Program-made: the position numbers and the translations under genes
Shown: positions 1 through 8,968 of the stretch, piece by piece
Layout: each line of letters begins with the position of its first letter
How positions within the stretch are numbered: position 1 is the stretch's first letter
DNA from: Spirosoma pollinicola
GTDB lineage: Bacteria > Bacteroidota > Bacteroidia > Cytophagales > Spirosomataceae
Reading direction: 5' to 3'
Assembly: GCF_002831565.1 (NCBI RefSeq)
Contig: NZ_CP025096.1
Location: forward strand, 2,581,027 to 2,645,026
DNA: 64,000 nucleotides
The notes under the pieces: model-generated
The model's database searches: none
What the model was told of the DNA's origin: nothing
What the model saw: only the letters and a program-made list of their open reading frames with translations

Positions 1-433
1 CGAACAGAGCCGGAACGCCGAGATGACCAAATTCGCCGTATCGGCAGGCAATGATGCCCCTGCCAGTGTGTTGCTGTGTCGAGATTAATTGCTGGAGCAG
101 TTCGGCTGTAACGTAGGGCTGATCCGTCAGAACTACCAAAAAAGCATCGACAGGCTCATCGCATAGCCTGTTCAGGCCCACTCTCAGGGAGGAAGCCAGA
201 CCTTCGCGCCAATCGGGATTGATGGGGATATAAACGGGCAAGTCGGTAAGTTCGCTGAGGATACGATCCTGATTGGCACCCAGCACAACAAGAACCGGAC
301 CCGTCTGCAACGACAACGCAGCTTCGGCCATATGCCGGACTAATGTTGTCCCGTCTTTTGTGAGCAATTGCTTAGGTTCGCCACCCAGGCGGGTTGAGCC
401 GCCAGCGGCTAAAATAATCGTCGCAATCGTCAT
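1..433 (-). CDS. MocA-like molybdenum cofactor nucleotidyltransferase (3' end missing)
   Basis: The gene is cut by the left edge of the window; about 144 N-terminal residues are visible. The protein starts MTIATIILAAGGSTRLGG, the NTP-binding signature of MobA/MocA-type nucleotidyltransferases, followed by EPKQLL and, near residue 112, LTDQPYV, the metal/nucleotide-binding Asp region. MocA enzymes transfer CMP to molybdopterin to make the dinucleotide cofactor of xanthine-dehydrogenase-family enzymes. The gene lies directly downstream of such an enzyme on the same strand, 130 bp after its stop, which supports a cofactor-maturation role. An in-frame ATG eight codons upstream (457) is an alternative start; I chose 433 because the Rossmann-like motif then begins at the usual distance. 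The substrate (CTP or GTP) cannot be told from sequence alone. Confidence 0.85.
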   Translation of the reverse strand, partial: MTIATIILAAGGSTRLGGEPKQLLTKDGTTLVRHMAEAALSLQTGPVLVVLGANQDRILSELTDLPVYIPINPDWREGLASSLRVGLNRLCDEPVDAFLVVLTDQPYVTAELLQQLISTQQHTGRGIIACRYGEFGHLGVPALF

Positions 434-460
434 CGTTAAGCTTATGGTAAATTGCATGAA

Positions 461-559
461 GTAGTTGGTATTCGGTTTACGGTTTATGGTAGGCTGGCGC
501 ATGAACGTTCACGCACCAGCCTACCATAAACTGTAAACCGAATACCATAAACCAACTAC
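461..559. repeat. Long imperfect inverted repeat between operon genes
   Basis: The left arm (461-497) and right arm (515-559) are near-perfect reverse complements: GTAGTTGG, then GGTATTCGGTTTAC, then GTTTATGGTAGGCTGG pair across a short loop, with a seven-base bulge in the right arm. It fills most of the gap between the molybdenum hydroxylase stop and the MocA-like gene. There is no T tract, so it looks more like a mobile palindrome or mRNA hairpin than a simple terminator. Confidence 0.8.
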
Positions 560-563
560 CGGT

Positions 564-2765
564 TTATACTTTTTCCAAATCAAATGGTAACCGACGGATG
601 CGTTTGCCGGTAGCGGCAAAAACAGCATTGGCCAATGCAGGGGCTAACGGTGGAAGCCCCGGTTCACCGACGCCTTTGATTGTTGGACCACCTTCGGCCA
701 GTATATGAACCTCAATTGCAGGCATTTCATTGATCCGCAACATCCGGTTTTTATCGAAATTTGACTGAACGGCTCGGCCATTTTCAAATGTAATTCCGTC
801 TTTGGTCGCGGCCGTTAACGCCATCGCAATGGCCCCTTCAACTTGCGCCTTCACGGTATCGGGGTTAACAACGGTGCCGAGGTCAATAACGCAATACACC
901 TTATCGACTTTTACACCCCCGTTACCATCTTTTGATACCTCGACCACCTGACCGGCCAACCCGGCAAAAAACTCCCATTGAGCAACGCCACGGCCTTTTC
1001 CGGCGGGTAGGGGTTTGTCCCAGCCCGATACGTCTTTCAGTTTCAGGAGCACCCGCTTTGCATCGCTGTCTTTTGTCAGCATAGCCAGCCGGAAGGCAAG
1101 CGGGTCCTGACCGGCTTTGTGGGCCATTTCGTCGATGAAACATTCGTGCGGGAACGCCAGCGTCGAACTCGTTACCGACCGCCAGTAGGTGAGCGGAATG
1201 TGAATATCGGCGTGGACGTAGCGCGTGTTGAGGTTCGGAATCTCGTATTTCTGTTCGTTGGTGCCTTCGAGCATGGTACCGTCGGGCTTTGTCTTGTCAT
1301 ATTTTTCGTTCATCGTCGCGTCGATAGACGGCGAGATGACTTTATGCTGGAGGGCAACGGATTTGCCATCGGCAGACAACGCCCCGCGCATGGCCGAGAA
1401 CGTCATGGGTCGAAATGGGCCGAGCAGGGTATCGTCTTCGCGCGTCCAGATCACTTTAACGGGCTTCCCAACGGCCTTTGACAGCAACACGGCTTCGGTA
1501 GCAAAATCCTGCGTTAACCGCCGACCAAAACCGCCCCCGTTGAACAGGATATGAACCGTAATGTCGTCGGCAGGAACCTTAAGGACTTTGGCAACTTCGT
1601 CCCGAACCAAATCGCCCCCTTGCGAGGATACCCAAAGCTCAATTTTACCATCCGGCTTATACTGTGCCAGAGCGTTCATGGGTTCCATCGTCGAATGGCT
1701 CACGATGGGCGTTTCATAGAAGGCTTCCAGCTTGCTCGGCGCATCGGCAAAGGTTTTGTCGAAATCTCCGGCATTATGGCCCTGTACACCGTCGGTTTTT
1801 GCTAATTCCCGAAGGCTCTTCTCAAAATCGTCCGAGTTGAACGTATCGTGATGATTATGATCCCATGTCACCTTTAGTGCCTTCCGGCCCTGCATGGCAG
1901 CCCAGTAATTGTCGGCAATAATGGCAATTCCTTCATATCGATTTTTGCCAACCACACGCTCTACTTTTACGGCTTTCTGAACGCCTTTGATTTTTAAGGA
2001 CTGGGCCGCGTCGAAACTCACCAGCTTGCTGCCAAATACCGGACAGCGCTCGATGGATGCATACACCATACCGGGAACCTTCGCGTCTATCCCAAACGTC
2101 GCTTGCCCCGCTACTTTCATCGGAACGTCGGGCCGGGGCATTGGTTTCCCGAGCATCGTAAACTGTTTTGGGTCTTTCAGCGCAGGCTCTTTAGGAACGG
2201 GTAGTTTGGCTGCTGTTTCGGCTAACTGTCCGTAGGTCAGCTTTTTACCTGTCGATTTATGAACAATCGTCCCGTTTTCGGCAACACATTCGGCTATGGG
2301 AACGCTCCACTGCTGGCTGGCGGCCTGAATGAGCATCTCGCGGGCCGACGCGCCTACTTTGCGCATCTGCGTGTAACCGCCCCGAATAGAGCCGCTACCA
2401 CCCACTGCCTGCGACCACATGCCGCCGTACTTGCTTTCGCCCCCGGTTTGCCGGATTACAACTTTATCCAGCGGCACTTCCAGTTCCTCGGCAATGAGCA
2501 CCGGAACGGATTGGTACGTTCCCTGCCCAATTTCGGGGCGGGGATTCATGATGATGATACGCCCCGATTTCTCGATGAGTATATAGGGTGTTAGCTCGAC
2601 TGATTCGGGCAGGGCCAGACCGCTTAAGTTCTGAACGGGGCTGGCAAGGGTATCTGTTGATGAGAAACCAAGAGCAAAGGCCGCTCCGGTAAGTCCCGCA
2701 GCTTTTAGGAAATTCCGGCGGCTCGTGCCAGCATTAATTCCGGTAGGGGTGGGAGTTGTGCTCAT
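564..2765 (-). CDS. Molybdopterin-binding subunit of a periplasmic xanthine dehydrogenase/IorB-type oxidoreductase
   Basis: This 733-residue protein is the large subunit of a molybdenum hydroxylase of the isoquinoline 1-oxidoreductase/aldehyde oxidoreductase group. The N-terminus has a Tat signal ([10 protein letters not shown], residues 15-24) followed by a hydrophobic Ala/Gly-rich stretch, so the folded enzyme is probably exported to the periplasm together with its partner. Family motifs visible are GQGTYQSVP near residue 80, GGGFGRRL near 409 (cofactor binding), and [12 protein letters not shown] near 697, which contains the catalytic Glu of the family. The start overlaps the stop of the 2Fe-2S subunit gene by four bases (ATGA), indicating translational coupling. 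It has no FAD subunit nearby, so electrons probably go to a cytochrome or quinone. The substrate is unknown. Confidence 0.9.
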   Translation of the reverse strand: MSTTPTPTGINAGTSRRNFLKAAGLTGAAFALGFSSTDTLASPVQNLSGLALPESVELTPYILIEKSGRIIIMNPRPEIGQGTYQSVPVLIAEELEVPLDKVVIRQTGGESKYGGMWSQAVGGSGSIRGGYTQMRKVGASAREMLIQAASQQWSVPIAECVAENGTIVHKSTGKKLTYGQLAETAAKLPVPKEPALKDPKQFTMLGKPMPRPDVPMKVAGQATFGIDAKVPGMVYASIERCPVFGSKLVSFDAAQSLKIKGVQKAVKVERVVGKNRYEGIAIIADNYWAAMQGRKALKVTWDHNHHDTFNSDDFEKSLRELAKTDGVQGHNAGDFDKTFADAPSKLEAFYETPIVSHSTMEPMNALAQYKPDGKIELWVSSQGGDLVRDEVAKVLKVPADDITVHILFNGGGFGRRLTQDFATEAVLLSKAVGKPVKVIWTREDDTLLGPFRPMTFSAMRGALSADGKSVALQHKVISPSIDATMNEKYDKTKPDGTMLEGTNEQKYEIPNLNTRYVHADIHIPLTYWRSVTSSTLAFPHECFIDEMAHKAGQDPLAFRLAMLTKDSDAKRVLLKLKDVSGWDKPLPAGKGRGVAQWEFFAGLAGQVVEVSKDGNGGVKVDKVYCVIDLGTVVNPDTVKAQVEGAIAMALTAATKDGITFENGRAVQSNFDKNRMLRINEMPAIEVHILAEGGPTIKGVGEPGLPPLAPALANAVFAATGKRIRRLPFDLEKV

Positions 2766-3268
2766 CGCTTGCCAATTTTAGGAGTTGATTTAGGCATTTT
2801 TGGTCCGCTGGCCATATCGGCAGAAGCTGAGTGAATGGCTTTTCGGATTCGTTCGTAGGTACCACAACGGCAGATATTGCCCTGCATGGCGGTATCAATA
2901 TCGGCGTCGGTCGGTTTGGGGTTTTGTTTCAGCAAAGCCGCTGCCGACATGATTTGGCCGGACTGGCAGTAGCCACACTGCGGAACCTGGTGCTCGATCC
3001 AGGCTTTCTGTACAGGGTGATCAATGTTTTTCGACAGCCCTTCGATGGTTGTAATTTTATGACCCGCAGCTGCCGATGCTGGAAAACTACACGAACGAAT
3101 TGGGGCACCATCGAGGTGAACCGTGCAGGCTCCACATTGAGCAATACCGCAGCCAAATTTGGTGCCGGTCAAGCCCACCACATCGCGGATGGCCCACAGA
3201 AGGGGCATCTCGGGATCAATGTCTACTGTATGGAGTTGATTGTTAATGGTCAATTTTACTAAAGCCAT
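2762..3268 (-). CDS. (2Fe-2S)-binding subunit of the molybdenum hydroxylase (IorA-like)
   Basis: A 168-residue small subunit with two [2Fe-2S] clusters. The plant-type ferredoxin cluster ligands are Cys40, Cys45, Cys48 and Cys60 ([17 protein letters not shown]), and the second helical-domain cluster uses Cys98, Cys101, Cys133 and Cys135 (QCGYCQSGQ and [15 protein letters not shown]). It passes electrons from the molybdenum centre of the partner encoded immediately downstream. It has no Tat signal, so it would be co-exported with the large subunit. A basic, Pro/Lys-rich tail of about 20 residues follows the last helix and is longer than usual. It is the first gene of the operon; 272 bp separate it from the divergent Nudix gene, with no clear promoter motif seen. 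Confidence 0.9.
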   Translation of the reverse strand: MALVKLTINNQLHTVDIDPEMPLLWAIRDVVGLTGTKFGCGIAQCGACTVHLDGAPIRSCSFPASAAAGHKITTIEGLSKNIDHPVQKAWIEHQVPQCGYCQSGQIMSAAALLKQNPKPTDADIDTAMQGNICRCGTYERIRKAIHSASADMASGPKMPKSTPKIGKR

Positions 3269-3540
3269 AGCCTGACAGGGATAAGGAATACGTGGTGAGT
3301 CGTGCTAGTGTTTCGGGAAGAGTTGTGTGAGAGAAACAAAATCGAAACTAAAATTAATGATTTTAGACGATATGTCAGATATGCAGACTTTTTACCTGTA
3401 AAGGTCTCCACTGAACAGGGTAAAGAGTAAAGCGTTTTTATGAAGAGTAGGAGTAAAGGTTGCTTAAATCATAAATTGCCGATAATTATATACGATTTCC
3501 TTTATTATGTCATAATGGCAAAAGAAAATCATAAACAAGC

Positions 3541-4308
3541 ATGACTTATTCTGACAAGCTGATAAATTATTACGAAACCGTAGCACGTGAATGCGTACTG
3601 GGCTTATCGCTCGACTGCGTTATCTTTGGTTTTCATGACACTCGGCTTAAAGTCTTGTTGGTTCGTTGGCGGGGTACGAAAGAGTGGTGTTTGCCGGGAG
3701 GATTTATTTACAAAACAGAGTCTGTAGATGCTGCGGCTGGCCGGGTTCTCTATGAACGAACAGGCTTGACTCAATTGTTTTTACAACAATTTCACCTCTT
3801 CGGTGATGCGGTTCGGTATGATGTGGAGAATACATGGCAAAGGCAGAAGATGCCCATGCCGTTTGGGAGCGGGACATGGCCAAGCCGTACGATTTCGATG
3901 GGGTATTATGCGCTGGTTGACTACACGAAAGTGACACCCACAGCCGATTTTCTGTCTGACGAATGTGACTGGTTTGATGTATTCGAACTTCCCTCGCTTC
4001 TCTACGACCATCGTCAGATTATCAATGTGGCGTTAAAAACGCTTCGGCTACAATTGAACTGGCAGCCGATTGGCCTGAACCTGATGCCCGAAAAGTTTAC
4101 CATACCCGAGCTTCAACGCCTGTATGAAGCCGTGCTGGGCAGACCGCTGGATGCCCGAAACTTTCATAAGAAGATATCGAGCCTTAGCATTCTGACGCGC
4201 TTAAACGAACGCCGAACGGGAGGAGCGCATAAATCGCCCTACCTCTATCAGTTTGATTTGACCAATTATCAAAAAGCACTCGTCAATGGCAATCTGATTT
4301 TTGTTTAA
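3541..4308 (+). CDS. NrtR-like Nudix-domain transcriptional regulator
   Basis: The 255-residue protein joins an N-terminal Nudix domain (about residues 22-155) to a C-terminal winged-helix region (about 170-250; KFTIPELQRLYEAVLGRP then RNFHKKISSL). This arrangement is that of NrtR/AraR-type regulators of Bacteroidetes, which bind a sugar- or ADP-ribose-derived effector through the Nudix fold. The Nudix box is degenerate: aligned from Gly54 to Gly75, the usual R-E-x-x-E-E reads R68-V69-L70-Y71-E72-R73. Loss of two of the Glu residues predicts a ligand sensor rather than a hydrolase. Good candidates for its targets are the sugar-related genes downstream (Gfo/Idh/MocA oxidoreductase, NagB fusion) or itself; this is inference from position. 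Confidence 0.85.
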   Translation: MTYSDKLINYYETVARECVLGLSLDCVIFGFHDTRLKVLLVRWRGTKEWCLPGGFIYKTESVDAAAGRVLYERTGLTQLFLQQFHLFGDAVRYDVENTWQRQKMPMPFGSGTWPSRTISMGYYALVDYTKVTPTADFLSDECDWFDVFELPSLLYDHRQIINVALKTLRLQLNWQPIGLNLMPEKFTIPELQRLYEAVLGRPLDARNFHKKISSLSILTRLNERRTGGAHKSPYLYQFDLTNYQKALVNGNLIFV

Positions 4309-4329
4309 GGTAAATAGTGCCCTGTGCCT

Positions 4330-4337
4330 TATCTTTG
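4330..4337 (+). promoter_or_regulatory. Bacteroidetes-type -7 element (TATCTTTG)
   Basis: An exact TAnnTTTG match 31 bases before the ATG at 4369. It argues that the SnoaL-like gene starts at 4369 and not at the GTG at 4324, which would lie upstream of the promoter. I could not find a matching TTG at the -33 position. Confidence 0.55.
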
Positions 4338-4368
4338 CCTATCAAACTCTCGTGTCAAAAAACTTTTC

Positions 4369-4776
4369 ATGACTGCTTTCGAGACCGCATCCCAGTATTA
4401 CGACGCGTTTAACCGCAAAGACTGGCAGGCTATGCTTAGCCTGGTTCACCCCAATGTTCGCCACGATAGCAATCAGGGCGCTACTTCTACAGGTAAAGAT
4501 AAATTCAGTCAGTTTCTCCAGCACATGGACGACTGTTATGATGAAACCCTAACCGATTGGGTCATCATGACAGAGCCGACAGAAACACGAGTTGCCTGCG
4601 AATTCGTGGTGAACGGGGTCTACAAAAAAACGGATGGTGATCTGCCAGCAGCTACCGGGCAGTCGTATGTATTGCCCGCCGGTTCGTTTCTGGAGGTTGC
4701 CGATGGCCAAATCACCCGTATAACTACCTATTATAATCTGCCACTCTGGGAATCATTAGTCCTGGGTAATCAATAG
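4369..4776 (+). CDS. SnoaL-like / NTF2-fold protein
   Basis: A 135-residue protein starting MTAFETASQYYDAFNRKDW, the typical opening of the SnoaL/ketosteroid-isomerase-like NTF2 fold: a helix with a Tyr-Asp-Ala-Phe pattern, then MLSLVHPNVRHD. The C-terminal half has the expected curved beta sheet (EFVVNGVY, GSFLEVADGQITRITTYYN). Members of this fold include isomerases, cyclases and polar-ligand binders, so no reaction can be assigned. It sits five bases before the GNAT gene and may share a transcript with it. A promoter -7 element just upstream supports this start. Confidence 0.8.
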   Translation: MTAFETASQYYDAFNRKDWQAMLSLVHPNVRHDSNQGATSTGKDKFSQFLQHMDDCYDETLTDWVIMTEPTETRVACEFVVNGVYKKTDGDLPAATGQSYVLPAGSFLEVADGQITRITTYYNLPLWESLVLGNQ

Positions 4777-4780
4777 TGTT

Positions 4781-5395
4781 TTGTCAGGAATACAACCTCA
4801 TTCATCACTTACCTTTCTTCGGCTGTCAGACTCCGCGTTTCTGGCTGTTTTTGATGATTTGGCTGCCTTGCGAATGACTGTTTTTTACGACTTTCCTTAT
4901 TTGTATGAGGGGTCGGTCGATTACGAGAAAAGATATCTGGAGACCTATGCCCGCTCAAAACGTTCGTTTTTGCTGGCCGTCTATGATGGTAATAAACTAG
5001 TTGGTGCTACAACGGCGCTGCCCTTGCGCGACGAGACGCCTGAGGTACAGGCCCCCTTTACAGTAGCGGGCTACGATCTGGACACAATCTTCTATTTTGG
5101 TGAGAGTGTTCTGCTGCCCGCCTATCGGGGCCGGGGTATTGGCGATCAGTTTTTCGATGAACGGGAAGCTTATGCCCGTCAGTTTGATCAGTACAAACTA
5201 GCGTGCTTTTGTTCTGTACAACGCCCCGAAGATCATCCATTACGTCCCGTCAATTATCATCCGCTTGATGCCTTCTGGACTCGCAGAGGTTATAAACGTG
5301 ATGGAAGTCTGCAAAGTAAATTCGTTTGGCTTGATCGAAACGAGGCTGTCGAAACAGCTAAACCCATGATTTACTGGACGCGGAAGCTGGATTGA
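4781..5395 (+). CDS. GNAT-family N-acetyltransferase
   Basis: A 204-residue protein with the GNAT acetyl-CoA pyrophosphate loop at about residues 113-120 (YRGRGIGDQFF, matching R/Q-x-x-G-x-G/A) preceded by the beta strand FYFGESVLL. The N-terminal strand LTFLRLSD and helix region look genuinely coding, so translation most likely begins at the TTG at 4781; the first in-frame ATG (4874) would remove the first strand. It follows the SnoaL-like gene by four bases. The acceptor substrate is unknown. The late HHP-type region (PEDHPLRPVNYHP) and WTRRGY suggest a member of a Bacteroidetes and proteobacterial subgroup annotated only as GNAT. Confidence 0.8.
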   Translation: MSGIQPHSSLTFLRLSDSAFLAVFDDLAALRMTVFYDFPYLYEGSVDYEKRYLETYARSKRSFLLAVYDGNKLVGATTALPLRDETPEVQAPFTVAGYDLDTIFYFGESVLLPAYRGRGIGDQFFDEREAYARQFDQYKLACFCSVQRPEDHPLRPVNYHPLDAFWTRRGYKRDGSLQSKFVWLDRNEAVETAKPMIYWTRKLD

Positions 5396-5483
5396 AGCGG
5401 CCGTTGATACTATTCTAAAGTCAATATTCCCAACATTAACCCTTGCAGGTAGTTGTCTCTTATGAATACAACCGCATAAGAGT

Positions 5484-6626
5484 ATGGAAGCAACCGCGCA
5501 AAACGAACGCGAAATCGGAATTGGAGTTATTGGCATGGGTGGCTTTGGGCTGTTTGCCGTTCAGCAATTTGTACAGACACCGCATACGAAACTGGTTGCT
5601 ATTGCCGGATCAAAACGGGAAGAGGCCATCCGAACAGCCAAACGGTTCGGAGCCGAGCAACTGGGTAGTCTCGAAGAGTTGGTTAACCATCCCGACGTCG
5701 ATGTAGTTTATATAGCGACTCCCCCTTTTTTGCATTATGAACAAGCCATGCTGGCTCTCCATGCCGGGAAGCACGTCATTTGTGAAAAACCACTGGCCAT
5801 GAACCCCGAACAGGGGGCAGAAATGCTGGCGCTGGCGAAAGAAAAAGGCTTGTTGATGGTCACGAACCTGATGCAGCGCTACAATCCAATGTTTGCCCGT
5901 ATCAAACACCTGATCGACAAAAAACTGCTTGGTGACTTTTTGCACGGATACTTCGAGAATTATGCCGGTGACGAGGGACTTTTACCTGACCACTGGTTCT
6001 GGGATCGTACCAAAAGTGGCGGGATTTTTATCGAACACGGGGTTCACTTCTTCGATATGTTTGCCGGCTGGTTTGGCAACGGTATCGTGAAAGCCGCTCA
6101 GGTAATCAAGCGGCCCAACAGCAATGATATAGAGGATCAGGTACAGGCCGTTGTCGAGTATGGCGACGACGAAACAGGCCGAAAACTGGTTAATTTCTAC
6201 CACGGGTTTACGCAAACCGGACGTATGGATCGTCAGGAAATGCGGCTGGTATTTGAGCGGGGCGACGTCACGCTGTTTGAGTGGGTACCTACCCGAATGA
6301 TCCTTCGGTGTGTTGCCGATGAAGAAACAAGCCGTGCGCTGATGGACCTCTTTCCGGGGGCACAACTCAATGTGACGGCCAACATTAGCGGGAAAGACTT
6401 ACCCTTGCACGGTCGGCACAAAGCATTCGACGCGTATCAGCAAATCGAGATTCGCTTTGGCTTTGGCGATGAGAAACAACACCTCTATGGCGAATTGCTC
6501 CGACTGATGTTTCGTGAACAGGCCAGCACTATAAAATTTCCGGGAACGCATCGGCTTATTACCGAAGAAAATGGCTTGCATTCTTTACAAACCGCAACTA
6601 TTGCCGACCAAATTGCCCGCCAATAA
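5484..6626 (+). CDS. Gfo/Idh/MocA-family oxidoreductase
   Basis: This 380-residue protein has the N-terminal NAD(P)-binding Rossmann motif GVIGMGGFG (residues 14-22) and the family hallmark CEKPLAMN (from residue 100), whose Lys is catalytic in many members. The second domain includes SGGIFIEHGVHFFDMFAGW, matching the conserved active-site helix with Asp/His residues. These enzymes oxidise or reduce sugars, inositols and their derivatives; the specific substrate cannot be named. Upstream is the GNAT gene, 88 bp away; downstream is the NagB fusion, 129 bp away. Together with the regulator at 3541 this suggests sugar or amino-sugar metabolism, which is only an inference from neighbourhood. Confidence 0.88.
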   Translation: MEATAQNEREIGIGVIGMGGFGLFAVQQFVQTPHTKLVAIAGSKREEAIRTAKRFGAEQLGSLEELVNHPDVDVVYIATPPFLHYEQAMLALHAGKHVICEKPLAMNPEQGAEMLALAKEKGLLMVTNLMQRYNPMFARIKHLIDKKLLGDFLHGYFENYAGDEGLLPDHWFWDRTKSGGIFIEHGVHFFDMFAGWFGNGIVKAAQVIKRPNSNDIEDQVQAVVEYGDDETGRKLVNFYHGFTQTGRMDRQEMRLVFERGDVTLFEWVPTRMILRCVADEETSRALMDLFPGAQLNVTANISGKDLPLHGRHKAFDAYQQIEIRFGFGDEKQHLYGELLRLMFREQASTIKFPGTHRLITEENGLHSLQTATIADQIARQ

Positions 6627-6755
6627 TATGACAACCGTATAATTTATATTAATAAAAAAATTTAAAAATCTTGGTTTCGTCTCCCTGATCCGTTAAAAGC
6701 TACCTGATTTTTTTCGACCTTTGTGCTGTCTCATCTTTTCTCCGCACAGCGCATC

Positions 6756-8729
6756 ATGATTACGGAGTCTCCATTACTCGACAACCCGGACGGACATATT
6801 CCGGGCACAGCACTCACAGGTGGCCCAATTCATTCGGCCATCACGTATGAAAAAATCCCGACCCACATCTATGCCGATGCAAAAGATGCGTCGCTGGCGG
6901 TGGCTCAGGAAATTGCCGAACTGATTCGTCAGAGACAAAACGAGGGGAAACCCTGCGTATTAGGTCTGGCAACTGGTTCATCACCCAAAACAGTGTATGC
7001 CGAACTTATTCGGATGCACCGCGAAGAGGGTTTGAGCTTCCATAATGTCATTTCGTTCAACCTGGACGAATATTATCCCATGGAACCCGACTCGCTACAG
7101 AGTTACTGGCGGTTTATGCGGGAACAACTATTCGACCATGTTGACATTCCGGCGGGTAATTATCACGTTCCGGATGGTACGCTCCGGACGGATAAAGTGA
7201 GAGAGTTCGCCAGACACTATGAGTCCGAAATTGAAGCCGCCGGTGGCCTTGACTTCCAACTGTTGGGTATTGGCGGTAACGGTCATATCGGTTTTAACGA
7301 ACCGGGGTCATTGATCAATTCGCAAACTCGTCTGATGATGCTCGACAACTCAACGCGGGCTGCTGCATCGGTGGACTTTGGTGGCTTACCAAAAACACCC
7401 CGTAAGGCCATTACGATGGGCGTTTCGAGCATTTTAGGGGCCAAACGTGTTGTGCTGCTGGCCTGGGGTGAGCGCAAGGCACCCGTTATAAAGAGCGCGG
7501 TTGAGGGGCTTGTAACGGAACTGAATCCGGCTTCGTATCTTCAAACGCACCCGAACGCCTTATTCGTAATCGACGAAGCGGCCGCTTCGGAGTTAACCCG
7601 CATGAAAACACCCTGGTTGGTGGATTCTGTTGTTTGGGATAACAAAATGAAGAAAAAAGCCGTCACCCATTTGTCGTTAACCCTCGGAAAGCCAATTCTT
7701 AAATTGACTGACCGCGAATATAACGACAACGGGATGAGTGACTTGCTGGCTCAATATGGTCAGTCGTATGACATCAATATCGACGTTTTCAATCAATTAC
7801 AACATACCATTACAGGCTGGCCGGGTGGCAAACCCAATGCCGATGATACCAATCGGCCAGAGCGGGCCTTACCCGTTCAGAAACGCTGCCTGATTTTTAG
7901 CCCTCACCCTGATGATGATATCATCTCGATGGGAGGCACGTTCCAGCGTCTGCGCGATCAGGGGCATGATGTCCACATCGGTTATCAGACTTCGGGTAAT
8001 ATTGCCGTTGCTGATGATGAAGCGCTTCGTTTTGCCGATTATGTGGTCGATTTTAACTCAAAATTCGGCATTAAAAGTCCCGAAGCTACCCGGATTTTTC
8101 AGGATGCGGCTACGTCGTTGCGAGAGAAAAAAGACTCCTCAATGGACACCGCCGAGGTGCGCTATGTGAAGGGACTGATTCGGATGGGTGAAGCCAAATC
8201 GACCTGTCGGTTTGTGGGCATCCCGGTCGAGCATGCGCACTTTATGAACATGCCGTTCTACGAAACCGGAACCGTAGCCAAAAAGCCGCTCAGCGAAGAA
8301 GATATTAAAATCACAATGGCATTGATCGAAGAGATCAAGCCGCATCAAATTTACGCTGCCGGTGATTTGGCCGATCCACACGGAACGCACAAGGTTTGCC
8401 TGGATGCCATCCTGGAATCTGTTCGGCGGCTGAAGCATAAAAACTTCATGAAAGACTGTTGGGTATGGCTTTACCGTGGAGCTTGGGCCGAGTGGGATAT
8501 TCACGAAATTGAAATGGCAGTTCCTATGTCGCCCGATCAGGTGATGAAAAAACGGCTTGGCATTTTCAAACACCAGTCTCAAAAAGATGGCGTTGTGTAC
8601 CAGGGCACCGATTCGCGCGAGTTCTGGCAGCGGGCCGAAGAGCGTAATGGTGCTACGGCTGGCCTTTATAATAAGCTGGGTCTGGCGGAATATGAAGCAA
8701 TGGAAGCCTTTGTTCGCTGGCGTTTTTAG
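6756..8729 (+). CDS. nagB: Glucosamine-6-phosphate deaminase fused to a PIG-L/LmbE deacetylase domain
   Basis: Two domains are evident in 657 residues. The N-terminal half (about residues 25-290) is NagB: GLATGSSPKTVY near 70, FNLDEYYPM near 102 (catalytic Asp region) and GIGGNGHIGFNEPGS near 171. It converts glucosamine-6-phosphate to fructose-6-phosphate and ammonia. The C-terminal part (about 375-650) is a PIG-L/LmbE domain with the zinc motif SPHPDDD near 381 and DPHGTH near 541, so it may be a zinc-dependent N-deacetylase. This long form of NagB is common in Bacteroidetes. I place the start at ATG 6756; an upstream in-frame GTG at 6723 lies in a TTTG-containing sequence resembling a promoter -7 element. 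A rho-independent terminator follows. Confidence 0.9.
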   Translation: MITESPLLDNPDGHIPGTALTGGPIHSAITYEKIPTHIYADAKDASLAVAQEIAELIRQRQNEGKPCVLGLATGSSPKTVYAELIRMHREEGLSFHNVISFNLDEYYPMEPDSLQSYWRFMREQLFDHVDIPAGNYHVPDGTLRTDKVREFARHYESEIEAAGGLDFQLLGIGGNGHIGFNEPGSLINSQTRLMMLDNSTRAAASVDFGGLPKTPRKAITMGVSSILGAKRVVLLAWGERKAPVIKSAVEGLVTELNPASYLQTHPNALFVIDEAAASELTRMKTPWLVDSVVWDNKMKKKAVTHLSLTLGKPILKLTDREYNDNGMSDLLAQYGQSYDINIDVFNQLQHTITGWPGGKPNADDTNRPERALPVQKRCLIFSPHPDDDIISMGGTFQRLRDQGHDVHIGYQTSGNIAVADDEALRFADYVVDFNSKFGIKSPEATRIFQDAATSLREKKDSSMDTAEVRYVKGLIRMGEAKSTCRFVGIPVEHAHFMNMPFYETGTVAKKPLSEEDIKITMALIEEIKPHQIYAAGDLADPHGTHKVCLDAILESVRRLKHKNFMKDCWVWLYRGAWAEWDIHEIEMAVPMSPDQVMKKRLGIFKHQSQKDGVVYQGTDSREFWQRAEERNGATAGLYNKLGLAEYEAMEAFVRWRF

Positions 8730-8765
8730 TTATTAAACGTACTTAATTATCCTAAACGGATTGCG

Positions 8766-8795
8766 AAGCCACCCTCTCTCAGGGTGGCTTTTTTT
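8766..8795 (+). terminator. Rho-independent terminator after nagB fusion
   Basis: Arms AAGCCACCCT (8766-8775) and AGGGTGGCTT (8781-8790) pair perfectly across a five-base loop and run into a T tract, 37 bp after the stop codon. Confidence 0.9.
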
Positions 8796-8796
8796 G

Positions 8797-8844
8797 TATA
8801 TAGTTTATTGAATGCTACATATATAGCATTCAATAAACTATATA
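8797..8844. repeat. AT-rich perfect palindrome, 21-bp arms
   Basis: TATATAGTTTATTGAATGCT opens the left arm (8797-8817) and its exact reverse complement occupies 8824-8844, leaving a six-base spacer. It lies right after the nagB terminator, so it is not needed for termination there. It could be a protein-binding site or a remnant of a mobile palindrome. Confidence 0.8.
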
Positions 8845-8968
8845 GTTTCAGATGTATTACTTTGACTAACAGCCGTTTAGTATATTTTATATACTCTTGT
8901 TAACCCGTAGAGTCAAAACATATTATTTAGATGGAAATACGATCCACACTCTTTAAACGATTGATTAG

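Noticed and set aside
1119..1554. Open frames opposite the molybdenum hydroxylase gene
   Set aside because: They are antisense shadows of a well-supported gene, with no family similarity or start signals.
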